A stretch of 64,000 nt of DNA from Echinarachnius parma (GCA_037951105.1 JBAMJV010003290.1:1-64000), one strand, 5' to 3'. Positions 12,188 to 24,430 are shown, counted from the first letter of the stretch. The notes: generated by a model from the letters alone, not told the origin. Program-made: numbers and translations.

Positions 12188-12574
12188 CAACCAGGTAATT
12201 AATGACCTTGTTGAACCTTGCAGCATGTTAACCCATTGCCCACAGGAACCTGGTGGACCCTTTCTTAAATCTATGGGAATTGCACAACTTAGTAGTGAAC
12301 AGGTTATGGACGGATATGATGCTTGAATGATGTACATACATATGAGATTGTGAGGATTTGTTTATGATGGAGTTAGGTCTGCTGCCATGACATCTGCACA
12401 GTATGCGTGTTTGTTGTCGGTTTCCGCGGCTAGTGTGTGCCAATAATGTCTCATTATGTGTATAAGGTAGGGTATTGCGGGAAATGAACATAATATACAA
12501 AAGTCAACCTTATGTTTTATATTTGTATCATGTTTTTATTATACGATGCTAGAAATTCACCTTTTTTTCCCCTG

Positions 12575-12803
12575 GTGCCCAAGTTGGGCAAGTAAATACC
12601 ATATTTTTTCAAATTTGAATGAACCAGAATTTGGTGGCCCAAACAAAGAAAAGCATTGATCAACAAATCTGTTGTATTTGGTTGCCCATTCGAGCAAGTA
12701 AAATTTGGTATTGATGATGACATTTTGGTGCCCAGCAGGAATTTGTTAGTGGCCCTGGGCCAGTGGACTTGGGCCAGTGGACCTGTGCTAATTTTAAGTC
12801 CTG
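12575..12803 (-). repeat. family A element, diverged
   Basis: GGGCAAGTAAATACC, ATTTGGTGGCCCAAACAAAG and a GGGCCAGTGGAC run ending in AAGTCCTGC resemble the copies at 41633 and 44020. Confidence 0.5.
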
Positions 12804-12879
12804 CTTTATTCGTAATTCCTTTTCATTAAAATTGTTCTTTGTGTGTCATGGTACGAATTAAAGACCAATTGTTTTTAAT

Positions 12880-13655
12880 TTCTTCAAATCTCGACTACTT
12901 CAGACAGTCCATCATGTATCGTTAATTGGAACTTGCCTAAAGTCTTGATGACCAGTAGGTGATGATGATGATGATGAGAAAAAGGCGTTCATTGAATCTT
13001 GAAATAAACCTTTAAAGTAGACACATTTTTATTTCAACCATTGAACACTTTTTGCACATGTCAACAAAGTTACTAGATCCCTTTAAACTACCTATTGCAA
13101 GGCTCAAAATTTGCACTGCAGGCCAGCAGTCCTGAATGTATATCAAATCTCGACTTCACGCAGTCCATTATCATGCATCAATAACTTTTCAATAGATGAC
13201 AAGCACATGAGAATTTCAATGAGTCTATCATGCATAAAGTTCGGATAATTTCATAACTTGACCAGTAGATGATGAGAGGAGGAAAGGGCGTTCATTGATG
13301 CATGAAATGATGTACATCTCTTGCACATATTGTATTGTATCGACACCTGTATTGTACTAAAGGGTACAGTACTGCTTGAAATTATATTTAGTTTTAAAGC
13401 CAACATATTTTCATATTTTATTTTATTTACTTTCTGACATGTTTTTCTTTCTGTATGATTGTGTATGGTACTTGTTAGGGACACTGTTCAAACCAAACGG
13501 TTCCGAACGTGTTAAATATCAAATCAAATCGACCTTGCACATCCCACCATCACGCATCGATAACTTGGTAACTTGTCTATGGATGACCAGGACCTTTAGA
13601 TGATGAGGAAAGGCCATTCATTGGTGCATGAAATTATGTAGATCTCTTACGTGTA
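12880..13655 (+). repeat. three diverged tandem units with a family C relic inside
   Basis: Segments at about 12880-13010, 13138-13322 and 13520-13655 share TCAAATC-CGAC, CATCA-GCATCGATAACTT, GATGACCAG-A-GTAGATGATGA and GGCGTTCATTG-GCATGAAAT. A family C right end (13015-13087) lies between the first two. Confidence 0.6.
13015..13087 (-). mobile_element. family C MITE, right-end relic
   Basis: Ends CAACAAAGTTACTAGATCCC then TTTAA, preceded by the ATTGAACACTTTTTGCACATG segment. The left end is missing. Confidence 0.6.
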
Positions 13656-13787
13656 TTGACAGCCTTGACATTATCGTTGCCGCAAAAGGCTCTGCGAATT
13701 GGACGATCCATAGAGGAGGAGGCTTTAATTACTTCCTTCAAACACATGTAAGAAGACGTTGGCATACTAGGGTGTGTGGGTGGATGG

Positions 13788-13860
13788 GGAAGGGGGGGGG
13801 GGGGAGATAGGGAGCTGCAGGGATGCAGCCCCCATACCCCCCCCCCCCCCCCCCCATCCC
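13788..13860. repeat. poly-G and poly-C runs
   Basis: A G run at about 13790-13805 and a C run at about 13838-13856 flank a GATGCAGCCCCCATA segment, a structure-prone pair. Confidence 0.8.
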
Positions 13861-14356
13861 CATCACCCAGGAGTTTTTAAACTAGCAATATTTGGGCAGA
13901 AAGCGCCTCAAATCCGGGCAGAACCATGCCATTTTCTGGCAAAATCATATCATATTTGGGCAAGCGCAGTATGTCAAAATGTCAAAAATGTGTCAATTGT
14001 GCAAAATTTTCTCATTTTCTGAGCATAGTATAAGTATAACAATCCTGCCATCTTCAGACCTCTGCTCCCCTGGCAAAAATGTAAGAAATCCTGGAAGTTT
14101 ATGCGTCTACTATTGATGTACTTTTTTTTCTTTCTGCATCGACCTTAATAACTGGAGAGGTGTTGTTTTCAAGTCTAATCGGATGGTGGCGATAAAGGGC
14201 AGTCCCAGACGTGAATTATCATAATTGATTGAACGCGGCTGCAAAAGTATAGAAAATTAAAGCAGTTTACATGTAAATTAACATCTACTCCCTCTATTCA
14301 TACAGACCTTGTTTAATGTCTCCCTTGATTGTTCTTTATAGACACGTTTGAACGAA

Positions 14357-14778
14357 TACTGTATAGAGTACAGAAGCCATGACGTCATAAAAACACTTTT
14401 TTCGAATTTTTAAATTTGAACTCCATTTTCCGTTAGAGCAACTTTAATAATGTCCAAATACCGAAAATCAATTGAATATATTACGTATTGTCTGAGATAT
14501 GCCAATCCGAATGAATTTTACTTCAATGGGCAATCAGTGTTATAGTGCACTGGTTCATAAAGTTATGAACCAGTGCACTATAACACTGATTGCCCATTGA
14601 CAAAAAAAATCACTCTGATGGGCATATCTCAGCCAATACATAACCTATTCAATTAATTTTTGGTATTTGGACATTATTTGTTATGCTCTTTCTGAAAATG
14701 AAGTCCAAATTTGAAAATTCCAAAAAAAGACGTTTATGACATCATTGATGACATCACACTTCACCACTCTATACAGTA
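14357..14778. mobile_element. long palindromic foldback MITE, 422 bases
   Basis: Flanked by TA, with CTGTATAGAG at the left and CTCTATACAG at the right. Almost the whole element is one inverted repeat; the centre is near perfect (GGTTCATAA|AGTTATGAACC with GTGCACTATAACACTGATTG arms). Outer arms share ATGACGTCAT-like and TTTGGACATTATT segments. A transcript through it would form a hairpin of roughly 200 base pairs. Confidence 0.9.
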
Positions 14779-14780
14779 GT

Positions 14781-15041
14781 CAGGGCTCGACACTATCACT
14801 TGCCCGGGGCAAGTAGAAATTAATTTTAGGCAAGTAAAATTTCTTAACTGGTCTAGGTTGCTTGCCCGATCTGGCAACTTAAATTTATCTGTAACTACGA
14901 GAATAGAATGTAGTTCCTTACATGAAAATCTCATCCAGAAATAAGCGGGCAAGTAAATTGTCCGTTTGGGCAAGTAAATTTTGAAAAATTTTACCTGCCC
15001 AAACGGGCCAATAGAGACAAAAGTTAGTGTGGAGGCTTGCA
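14781..15041 (+). repeat. family A element, well preserved left end
   Basis: Begins CAGGGCTCGACACTATCACT followed by TGCCCGGGGCAAGT, contains three further GGGCAAGT/TGCCC motifs, and ends TTAGTGTGGAGGCTTGCAG. It abuts the palindromic element on its left. Confidence 0.75.
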
Positions 15042-15454
15042 GTTACTTGGTGTATACAGATCCCTATCATGTTTGTGACATGTAAAGTTGTTGATACCTC
15101 GACACCTGTTGCCACTGTAGGCTCCTATGACATCATAAACGTGTCATATTTTGTTACCACCCAATCCTTTTATTTATTATTTCAACAGTAATCGATCCAT
15201 TGTCCTACTTCCTAGTTTGGAATTTAACCTTGGAATAAATAATAAAACGGAAATTGAATACATTACTGTGTCAGTGTCATATACATTCCTATCAGGTACA
15301 TGTTTATCTTGATATATATACAAAAGGCATGACATAAACATTGTAAAATTGATTTGCACACATGTACTTGGCCACACAGTCAGGCGAGCCACTTTTAGTT
15401 TTATGTGTTACTTTGTCTACACACATTTTGACTGCTGTCAGAAGCAGAATCGAG

Positions 15455-15660
15455 AGGCTTCGGATTAGGATTAGGATTAGGATTAGGGGTTGGGATTCGG
15501 ATTAGGAGTTGGGTCTAGGATAAGGGATTGGGATTAGGATTAGGGGTTGAGACACGGATTAGAGTTAAGAGTTTGGATTAGGATTAGGGTTAGGGGTTGG
15601 GATTAGGGTATGGGGTTAGGATTAGGGTTATGTTCAGGGGATTGGGATTAGGATTTGGTT
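15455..15660 (+). repeat. degenerate GGATTA/TTAGGG tract, telomere-like
   Basis: About 200 bases of GGATTAGGATTAGG, GGGTTAGGGGTTGGG and related hexamer variants. It resembles an interstitial telomere-like repeat but is very imperfect. Confidence 0.7.
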
Positions 15661-16051
15661 GGTCAGATTTACGTTTAAATGTTGTCTCTATACATTTAAT
15701 AAAGTAAAGTAAAACAAAAATAAAATAAAAAACAAAAAAATAATATTCATTTTTGAAAAGTTATTTTTATATTTCAAAAACGCGGAATTCCGCGGAAACA
15801 CGGAAGTCTCACATGCCTGAAATAACACAACAAACACAACTTTAGGGGTAAAGGACACACAGGAATACACAGTACACACACTTGCATACACATGCAGTGT
15901 ACACACAGATGCACACGTACATTTACACTCAGATTCTGGTTTCGGGCCACTAACACAAAATTGAGAAGTCTTTATTTTACTTGCCCGACTGGGCCACAAG
16001 TAAAAAAAAAAAAAGAGTTAATTTTTTGCATTACATAAACAGTATGTACAG

Positions 16052-16395
16052 CAGGGCTCCACACTTACCTTTTTTGTCAGTGGCCCGGTCGGGCCAGTGA
16101 AATAATTTCTTCTCTCTTTCTGGTGGCCTGAAAGAAAAATGTACTGGCCCTGAAAATTGTATTTCATGAGTAAACTTTTTACTATTTAAAATATCACTCT
16201 TTCCTGATCAAAGCTGTGATTAAAGATGAAGCATGACATTGAAGAAAGCAAGATTTTTCTAACTTTGTCAATGTTGGGTTGAAAATCTGCTTGCCCGATC
16301 GGGCCACCAAAATATGACTTTGATACATTTTTGCTGGCCCGAAGTGTAATTTCACTGGCCCCGGGCCAGCGGGCCAGTGCGAGTGTCGAGCCCTG
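16052..16395. mobile_element. family A element, complete with inverted ends
   Basis: CAGGGCTCCACACT at the left and AGTGTCGAGCCCTG at the right are inverted repeats with one mismatch. Internal motifs are TGGCCCGGTCGGGCCAGTGAAA, GCTTGCCCGATCGGGCCACC and TTTCACTGGCCCCGGGCCAG. The copy at 39824-40147 is closely similar over its whole length. Confidence 0.8.
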
Positions 16396-16725
16396 TGTAC
16401 AGTACAGTATACCAAAGCATAGTTTTAACACATGAGAACAGGGCGCAAGGCCAGTAGCTTTTGTTTTGATAACAGCTGCCATTGTTTGGTAAATATGAAA
16501 GTTCACCATATGCCACCCTATTTTGTTGGACAAAAAAAAAAACCCTTGCATTACGTACAGTTTGGATGGAGACGGGAAAGAGGCAGCATTGTTCTGTCAT
16601 GATTGGCAGTGGTCTTTTTTTTCTTCTTTTTTTTTCATGGAACCAAATATTTATGATAATATCCTGTTGGAGAGGAATGTGTCATAAAACATTATGTCAG
16701 GAATGCTAAGCCTTTCCCAGCTAAA

Positions 16726-16929
16726 TACAGTTAAACCTGTGTGTAGTGACCAGCTAAGACCATATTGCCAAGGGAAAAAAGAAAATTGGACACTGTTATA
16801 CTTATAGATGACCTCTATATCTATAGACAGGTTCGATAATATTGTTTTCTCTACAGGGGGTCTCTTCTTGTGGCCACTATAGGCAGGTTGGGGGCTATAG
16901 ACTGGTGGCCACTAAGACAGGTTTGACTG
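16726..16929. mobile_element. family B MITE
   Basis: TACAGTTAAACCTGTGTGTA at the left and AAGACAGGTTTGACTG at the right; interior includes TCTATAGACAGGTTCGATAA and GTGGCCACTATAGGCAGG. Confidence 0.75.
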
Positions 16930-17277
16930 ACTAGAATTGTAATTCCCATAAGGTTGATGCATAATACTTAATACATAATACTCTGATTGTCAGTGGGTTA
17001 ATTTTGCATTTTGTGATGCATTTGTGTGGGTATAGTAGTTTACATTAACTTCCTATTCATGTGATTAATGAGGTTGAAACAACCTTTTCATTATTATGAT
17101 GAGGACTTTGATTTAGAGGATGTAATAATAATTTAATTATTATGTTGATTGATGTAGCTGCATGTATGCATCAATTTATAGTTGCAAACTGAAAGTGGAA
17201 GAGTTATGTTTTATTAAAGTAAATTTCCCATAAAAAAACAATAATTTACTAGATAGTAATTTGCATTTGTTTTTTTG

Positions 17278-17374
17278 AAAGAGGACTTAGAGGACATATC
17301 AGTTCACAGAAATACACATTGCATCAACCATTCTTCACTTTTATATGTCAACAAAGTTACTAGATCCCTTTAAA
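17278..17374 (-). mobile_element. family C MITE fragment
   Basis: ATTGCATCAACCATTCTTCA and CAACAAAGTTACTAGATCCC ending in TTTAA mark the right end of a truncated copy. Confidence 0.6.
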
Positions 17375-17784
17375 TTTAATAAATAGTGTATCTACAATAT
17401 GGGTGAAGAACCTTTCACATTCATGTGTACAGGTATGGGCTCTTGACCCGGGTCAACCGTCATTCAAGTTTAACTCCACAGGTGCCTGACTGCATACAAA
17501 AACCCCCATGTCGTTCTTGCCAATTGTGGACGAGTCAAGAGAATGCTGACGGAACGTTTTTTCCCTGGCCCAGGACTTGATACTTATATCAAATTATTTT
17601 TGTTGTAGATTTAGAGCTATTTATTGTAGAGCTCAAAATTTGCGCTGGACAGCTGGCTCAGGGGCCATCACAATGAGCAGGGGGGGCAGCTATAAAAATT
17701 CCATAAATTCTCCATAAATTCGGACCAAGCCACTAGGAAAATATAATATTTCCAGTCAAACTATTATTTAAAGCTCGTACTATG

Positions 17785-17939
17785 CAGCAACCTGTCCATA
17801 GTATAGCCAACTTGCCTATATAGTAGCCACTAAAAATGTTCCCTTGCAGAGAAAAGCAATGCTGTGGATCCTCTTTATTCTTGTTTCAGCCATTCATCAC
17901 TTTTTGCACATGTCGACAAAGTTACTAGATCCCTTTAAT
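17785..17939. mobile_element. family B fragment next to a family C right end
   Basis: GCAACCTGTCCATAGTATAG and CCCTTGCAGAGAAAAGCAATG belong to family B. They are followed from 17886 by CATTCATCACTTTTTGCACA and GTTACTAGATCCCTTTAA of family C, a nested or abutting pair. Confidence 0.5.
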
Positions 17940-18127
17940 AACTTACACAGGCAATGGGTCAGTAAGTCAGATGAGTGCGGAGAGTTACCTACTGTAAATG
18001 CACGCAGAGAGCGGACCATTATATATATATTGCTTTTCTTGCGGTTTTCAGCTCTATTGACTGGAAGGCACTTGTTCCCAGAAACCTCAAAACTCAAAAG
18101 GAGGCATGTCCAGAAAAAAAAGTTATA

Positions 18128-18600
18128 TTATGAAAAATTGGTATGCGTAGGTGAAATAGAGTGCAGTTATGCATTAGTCATATTTCATACAGTGTATTAA
18201 AGCAGTTACTGAAATATACTAAAGAGTAATATTCATGCAAAATTGGTAGGTGTTTTAAACTAAAGTGGAGTAATGCATCAGTCATATTTCATACAGTGTG
18301 GGCAGTTCATTAAATATTCTGATACTTAATATTCATGCAAAATTGGTAGACTTTGTAAAGTGGAATAATGTCAACTAGCCATATTTTATACAGTGTGGGA
18401 AGTTTATAAAATATACTGATATTTAATATTCATGACAAATTGGCAGTTGTAAAGTGGAGTCATATTTTATACAGTGTAGGCAGTTTATTAAATATACTGA
18501 TATTTATTATTTATGAAAAATTGGTAGTTGTATTAAATTGGAGTATATATATTGCATTTATAAGTCATGTTTTATACAGTGTAGGTAGTTTATAAAATGT
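18128..18600 (+). repeat. tandem array, about five units near 100 bases
   Basis: Each unit has TCATGCAAAATTGGTAG-like, AAGTGGAGTAATGCATCAG-like and CATATTTCATACAGTGTGGG segments; copies of the CATACAGTGT core are spaced about 90-105 bases and become AT-richer to the right. Confidence 0.75.
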
Positions 18601-19189
18601 ACCTACATTGTATGATGTATCTGGTCATCTATGATAGCGAAAAGTTTGATTTACTTTATTGCTGACTTGCAATTTCATCTGTACATGTGATGATAGATAA
18701 CTTCAACAAGACCTCGTATGTGTACAAGATGTCTGCTACATGTACTTACATTTTGTAATATACATCTGTATAGGTTTTGGTGGGGATCTGCCTCTAAGCT
18801 GTTTCGCCTTTGCACTCCATCAAAATACTTTTCTGCTTCCTTTGCACTGCTGTCAAATTGCCCATTCATACCAAAGTTTTAAAGATTTTACTGTTTCAGA
18901 AGTTTGAATGAAAAGTTTAATTTTAACAGTATTTTAAAAATTTGTACATAGCTTAATTGACACAGATCTCTGTGGACAAAGAGTATGAATAATGCAGGCC
19001 CATTTTGACCCATTTTGTGGCCCGTTTCAGTTGTCTTAGTAACAGGCAGCCATCCGCTCACATGGCAATCAATTGTGCCAAGAGACTCGCTTTGCTACAT
19101 AGTCTTATTTCATACCAGTGTTTTGTGAACAAAATGAAACGAACAAACTCACATTTCTTATGAAATTTGGCAGTACTTATCCTGGTTTG

Positions 19190-19645
19190 ATTTTTAATGT
19201 GAAATGGGTATTCAAGATTCAGACAGATGTCTGTGAGTTGTTCAAGGGTCGAGCATTCGGGCCTGACATGAGACAGTGTACATGCAAGCTTTTATCTGTA
19301 ATTGTAACTTGAGAGTACAAACCTTTCAATAAATTTCAAAATCAATACCTTTTTAGAGACCATTTGATGTGAATTGGGTGCTCAAGACTTCAGCAGCCCA
19401 GACAGCTGTCTGTGAGTTGTTTAAGGGTCGAACATTCAGAGCCTGACATTGCGTCTGAGAAGGTATACTTGTAAGCCTTCATCTGTGACTATGTCCAACC
19501 TTCCATCAATTTCTAAATCTATATACCTTTTTAGAGACCGTTTTAAGAATAGACAAGCTTTCGATGTGAACTGGGTGCTCAAGACTTCAGCAGCCCAGAC
19601 AGCTGTCTGTGAGTTGTTTGAGGGTCAGACATTCCAGCCTGACAT
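19190..19645 (+). repeat. tandem array, three units of about 170-195 bases
   Basis: The shared core GACAGCTGTCTGTGAGTTGT, followed by GGGTCGAACATTC and GCCTGACATTG, occurs near 19220, 19400 and 19595. The last two units also share CTCAAGACTTCAGCAGCCCA and a TTTTTAGAGACC lead-in. Confidence 0.75.
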
Positions 19646-19837
19646 TGGGGCTGAGACAGGATGTAGGTTTTCATCTTTGCTGCCCCTCCCCCACCAAAAA
19701 AAAAAAGAAAAAAAGAAAAGTAGAACAAGAAAAAGCTAGCCAATAAGATGTGCCAAACAGGCATACATACAACGTATGTGCTTTGCATACATATGTAGTT
19801 GTATGGTCCGATATGCATGCTGTGTTCCCATTCTGTT

Positions 19838-20075
19838 GCAAACTTTGATGCAGACTGCGTTCATTAAATGTTTTCCTTTTTCAAGTCTACAATATAGAGT
19901 GTTTAGGTTCCTGTCTTCAAGTTCAAGGTGTGTTTCTACGCAACCACTGGTACATGAGACTATCACATGTGTACATGTGTTCTCGCTCTTTCTTTTGCAA
20001 ACTTTGTGTGAGGCATACTGTGCTCATTAAACGTTTTACTTTCTCAAGCCTACCTCTAGAGTGTGTTTCCAAGGC
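19838..20075 (+). repeat. tandem duplication, two units
   Basis: TTGCAAACTTTG, GTTCATTAAATGTTTTCCTTT and TCAAGTCTAC motifs at 19838-19895 recur at 19997-20055, with TAGAGTGT following both. Confidence 0.55.
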
Positions 20076-20130
20076 ATGTTTCTACTGCCTACACGACTAC
20101 TGATACCATTATCATGTGAACACATGACAA

Positions 20131-20225
20131 CATAGTCAAACCTGTCTTAAAGGCCACCTGTCCACAGCAACCAACCTGCCTATAGGGGCCACCTGTCTAC
20201 AGTGGCCACTTTTCTTGTTTGCCTT
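20131..20225 (-). mobile_element. family B MITE fragment
   Basis: TAGTCAAACCTGTCTTAAAGG, then GGCCACCTGTCTACAGTGGCC and CTTGTTTGCC. One terminal repeat is recognisable; the other is not. Confidence 0.55.
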
Positions 20226-20959
20226 ATAAAGTTATACCTATCTTCAGAGTGCATACATGTACTTGCAGTCAGAGTACTGCACCTACCATAAGTCTTATGT
20301 ATCCAAGCTTGCATTTGCGCAGAGTCTATAAACCTTGACTGTGTGACCATGATTTGAACCTGACTGGGCACGGACAATGAATTTCATTTTTTCAATTGTC
20401 GAGCAAGTGTTGCAAAAATACTTCACAACATGTGAATAGTGATCATCAATAGAGCACTTTATATATGCAAGCGCAGATTAGTGCTTAGTAAATGTGTGTT
20501 TGCGTTTGCTGAATTTTGCTGTGGATATGAGCACTATTATACAGTTTCCTGATCATTTTTAAATAGATCCTTCTCTGTTCTTTGGATATACTTGGAATAA
20601 TACACTTGGAATATTATCAACAAATTTCTCCATGCACTAACTTAGTTTGAAACTTTTGACAACTTTCCATGTTCAATTTGTTCCTCGAAATTACAGGTAT
20701 GTTTTGAACAATTTCTGATTTTTGTTTAATTTAGAAGTTTAGTTCATGGCAAATTATTTACTTTTAAAAGGGCGTAAGTGCGGCTTAAATGTAGACAGGC
20801 TTGACAAGTAGCCCTCAAAAATATATAATTATTAAGAATGAAATTTGAATAAGAGCTACCGTATCTCGCGATAGAATAGAATGCAATCATGATTGAATAC
20901 CATTACCAAGGAGGGAATACAATGCAAATAGTTGCATTTCATGTACGGGCTTTGAAGTG

Positions 20960-21240
20960 AGTATAAAAAAAGAAAGTAAGAAACCAAAGAAACGGAGAAT
21001 AAAAAGAAGTAAGAATAAAAGATATAAGAAACAAAAGAAACATGAGAATAAAAAGAAGTAAGATATAAAAGACAGAAACAAAAGAAACAGGAGAATAAAA
21101 AGAAATAAGAAATAAAAGACACATAAGAAACAAAAGAAACAGCAACAAATGGAACATATGCAACATCAGAAACAAAAGAAACTAAGATACAAAAGAAAAA
21201 ACAACAAAAGGAACAAAGGGAACAAAAAAAACCATACATA
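20960..21240. repeat. A-rich purine tract built on GAAACAAAAGAAAC
   Basis: Irregular repeats of GAAACAAAAGAAAC and AATAAAAAGAAGTAAGA. They give false Phe/Leu/Ser-rich frames on the minus strand. Confidence 0.85.
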
Positions 21241-21394
21241 ACGCTTGTCTGTATTATGTACTACAGACGTATGTACGTGTATAATGTGTATGTAGCTGCT
21301 ATCTCACCAGTTTCCTGTAGCCTTCTATCAGTGTATTTAGGTTTCTATGACAAATAATCTGAGATTTCCCATGAGGGACATGAAGAGGCATGTT

Positions 21395-22065
21395 AGTCTT
21401 GTACAATGTGCAGTAACTGTAGCCCCCCTCCCCTCCCCCCAAAAAAGTTTGACTTAGACACGGTAAACCAAAATCTGATTGTACAGTGTATGTCACGCAC
21501 TGATTTACTTTCATAAAGAGTCATGTAATTCTTGTACAATGTGCAGTAACTGTAGCCCCCCCCCCCCCCCCCCAAAAAAAAAAAAAATATGTTTGACATT
21601 GACACAGTAAAACAAAATCTGATTGTATGTCATGCACTGATTTACTTCCATGAACAGTCATGTAATTCTAGGACAATGTGCAGTAACTGTAGCCCCCCCC
21701 CCCACCCCCCCCCCCCAAAAAAATATGTTTGACATTGACACAGTATAACAAAATCTGATTGTATGTCACGTACTGATTTACTTCCATGAACAGTCATGTA
21801 ATTCTTGTACAATGTGCAGTAACTGTGTAGCCCCCCCCCCCCCCCCGCCCCCCAAAAAGAAAAAAATATGTTTGACATTGACACAGTAAAACAAAATCTG
21901 ATTGTATGTCACATACTGATTTACTTCCATGAACAGACATGTAATTCTTGTACAATGTGCAGTAACTGTAGCCCCCCCCCCCCCAAAACAAAAAAAAGAA
22001 GAAAAAATATGTTTGACATTGACACAGTAAAACAAAATCTGATTGTATGTCAGTACTGAACTACT
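21395..22065 (+). repeat. tandem array, five units of 129-143 bases with long C runs
   Basis: Units contain AATGTGCAGTAACTGTAG, a poly-C then poly-A run of variable length, ATGTTTGACATTGACACAG, AACAAAATCTGATTGTATGT and TGATTTACTTCCATGAACAG. The core is found at about 21407, 21536, 21676, 21811 and 21954. Confidence 0.9.
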
Positions 22066-22289
22066 TTCATGACATTGGGCTCATAATTTAATAATACAAA
22101 GAATAACACGTTGTATTAGATCTTCATCATAAAAGAAAATGAACTGTAAGTAACCACAAAAATGTTTGACACAGTAATAAAAAAACAAGTTCTGGTTGCA
22201 TGTAATTTGACATATAAAAAAATATTGTATGAACCATTTGTATATCACATACTGTTGCTTTCATATAGCCAAAGTAAATAAAATATGTA

Positions 22290-23040
22290 AAATATATAGC
22301 AAAAATAAGTTTTTACATTTGAATGAAAATCTGTGTGGGTATTTGTGGCAAATATAAAGAAAATATATTTTGACATGAATATATTACATTATTTAAAAAC
22401 CTGCATGGGTACGTATGACAAATATATAAAAAATACATTTTTTTTAAAGAACATGTTTTGTTGAACATTTGTATGGGTACTTGTGACAAATATATAAAAA
22501 ATACATTTAAAAAAAGAACATGTTTTGTTGAACATTTGTATGGGTACTTGTGACAAATATATAGCAACAAAAAAAAGTTTATCCATGTTTGAAATAATTT
22601 ACGAGAACATGTTACATCATTTGAGTCAAGACAAGTATCGGCAATAGTATGTTTTTATAAGAGCATGTTACATCATTGAATATCTTCTATACAATATGAG
22701 TACTTGTATTTTAACAAGTGTAGCCAATTTTTTTTTTACAATACAAGAACGTGTTAAATAACTCACATTATTTGAAGAAAACATCTGTATGGGTACTTGT
22801 GACACTATTTCTTTACACTTACAGTGGGTGTCTGCCACGATTGCAGAACATTTTAGTTAGAAATGTCCCACCACATCATTTAAATATCTATACAGTATGG
22901 GAGCTTGTAAGCGACATGTAACAAGTGTAGCCAAAATTAGTTTTTTGTTGTTGTTACATAACTTGAAAATCTGCGTGGGTACTTGTGACACTATTCCTTT
23001 TACAGTGGGTGTCTGACACGATTACAGAACATTCTGGTTA
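22290..23040 (+). repeat. tandem array of GGGTACTTGTGACA units
   Basis: Short units of about 60-75 bases (TGTATGGGTACTTGTGACAA, ATATATAAAAAATACATTT) run from about 22320 to 22575. Longer units at 22780-23040 share GGGTACTTGTGACACTATT, ACAGTGGGTGTCTG and CACGATT-CAGAACATT. Confidence 0.75.
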
Positions 23041-23059
23041 AAAAGAAAAAAAATGTCCC

Positions 23060-23480
23060 CTTTCCCTTTCGGAGCTAGAGGCTAGTTAAATCACCTGTGT
23101 TTGTGTTTGCGGCGAGCCATTGTATGGCTGCCCATTGTTATTACGTGACGGGCCATCGAGCTTGCGGAATGTGTCCTCGATTTGTTATGAGTGCATTTTT
23201 TTTCTTTTTCCCCTCTTTATACGAACCCTGGTACCTCCTAGTACACGTGGATCAAGCCCAGCCTGGGACACGTCTCCCTAACGGGTCGTTGAATGAACGT
23301 GTCCGTACATCGCGAAAACCGCAAATTCTCCTCCGGCCTTGGGGAACATACATGTGTGTGTACCTCTACCTGTGCATTGTTTTGTGTAGTAGGAGTAACG
23401 AGTGCTGAATTGTACCTGTATTGTGCAGTGCACGATTGTAGTGGTGTTAATACGAAGAGGTATGAAATGTTGTAATGTGT
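23060..23480. promoter_or_regulatory. CpG-bearing low-repeat block, possible regulatory region or first exon
   Basis: The sequence here is GC-richer than its flanks and free of the recognised repeats. It has GCGGCGAGCCATTGTATGG, CCCATTGTTATTACGTGACG and several CpGs. No TATA box, start site or donor site can be assigned. Linking it to FNDC3, 6.4 kb downstream, is speculation. Confidence 0.2.
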
Positions 23481-23834
23481 GTGCTCTCTATTAATAGCAA
23501 AAAGTTAGTGTCGATTTCTCCTCTTTTTTTCTTCTTCTCACTGTGTCAATGTTTTTTATGATTTTGGTTTAAACTGGTTACATGTAGTATGACTAACTGT
23601 TTGGTAAATCCTTTGCGTGCTACATATCCCAGGGACTTTGGAACTTTGTTTTGTATTATTTTTAAACTCATCATATTAACCACATAGTTTTGTAGGTTAA
23701 CCACAGTGGAGAGATTCAAGATTAAAGTATTTCCTGTTTTACTTTAAAAGGTACTTTACAAAGTAGTCACGTGCTACAGAGCATACAATTTATAATACAG
23801 TACATTTTTGCTTAAATGTTTTAAAAAGTACAAA

Positions 23835-24280
23835 TTAAAGGGGACCACCGGGCAAAGAACAACACATTATTATATGTTTTGGTACCGTTTTGTGATACCA
23901 AATAGATACCCAACATTTTGCAAAGGGTTGTGTAATTCATAAACAAAGCAATTAATTTCCACCACATACGGAACCACTGTTATTTCCTGGTTCCATACGG
24001 GCCAACCATTTGCGAGTGCGCCAATGCTATTCACGCGTACGTTTGTAGACAATAGATTCCCGGGCGATTCGTTCGCTCTGCACACATTGCAATTCACCGC
24101 ACGCATCGCAGTCTACGCAATTCAGACCGCATGAACGCATGCTTTAGAATGGTGATGCGTTTCCAATTATACATTTTTTTTCTGGAAACATATTTTTGTG
24201 AACTTTTTGATGGAATGGAATACTAAAGATGTTACCTTTCTTTAATAATAATATTATTTTTGGGTGGTGGTACCCTTTAA
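23835..24280. mobile_element. family D TTAA-flanked MITE, complete
   Basis: TTAAAGGGGACCACC at the left and GGTGGTACCCTTTAA at the right, with TTAA at both ends, 446 bases. The middle has a CpG-rich block (24000-24140). Its first 90 bases match 63909-64000 with only a few differences. Confidence 0.85.
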
Positions 24281-24286
24281 AGAATG

Positions 24287-24430
24287 GAAAGTGGCGACTG
24301 TAGACAGTTTATTTAAATAGACAGGTTATGTAAATAAACATTCATTTTCTCTGCAGGGGATCTTTTTGGTGGCCACTATAGGCAGTTTGGCTGTTATAGA
24401 CAGGTGGCCACTAAGACAGGCTTGAATGTA
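24287..24430. mobile_element. family B MITE, diverged left end
   Basis: GTGGCGACTGTAGACAG, CTCTGCAGGGGATC, GGTGGCCACTATAGGCAG and AAGACAGGCTTGAATGTA. It directly follows the family D element. Confidence 0.6.

Noticed and set aside
20856-21239. 127-codon Phe/Leu/Ser-rich minus-strand frame resembling a membrane protein
   Set aside because: It is the complement of an A-rich purine repeat.
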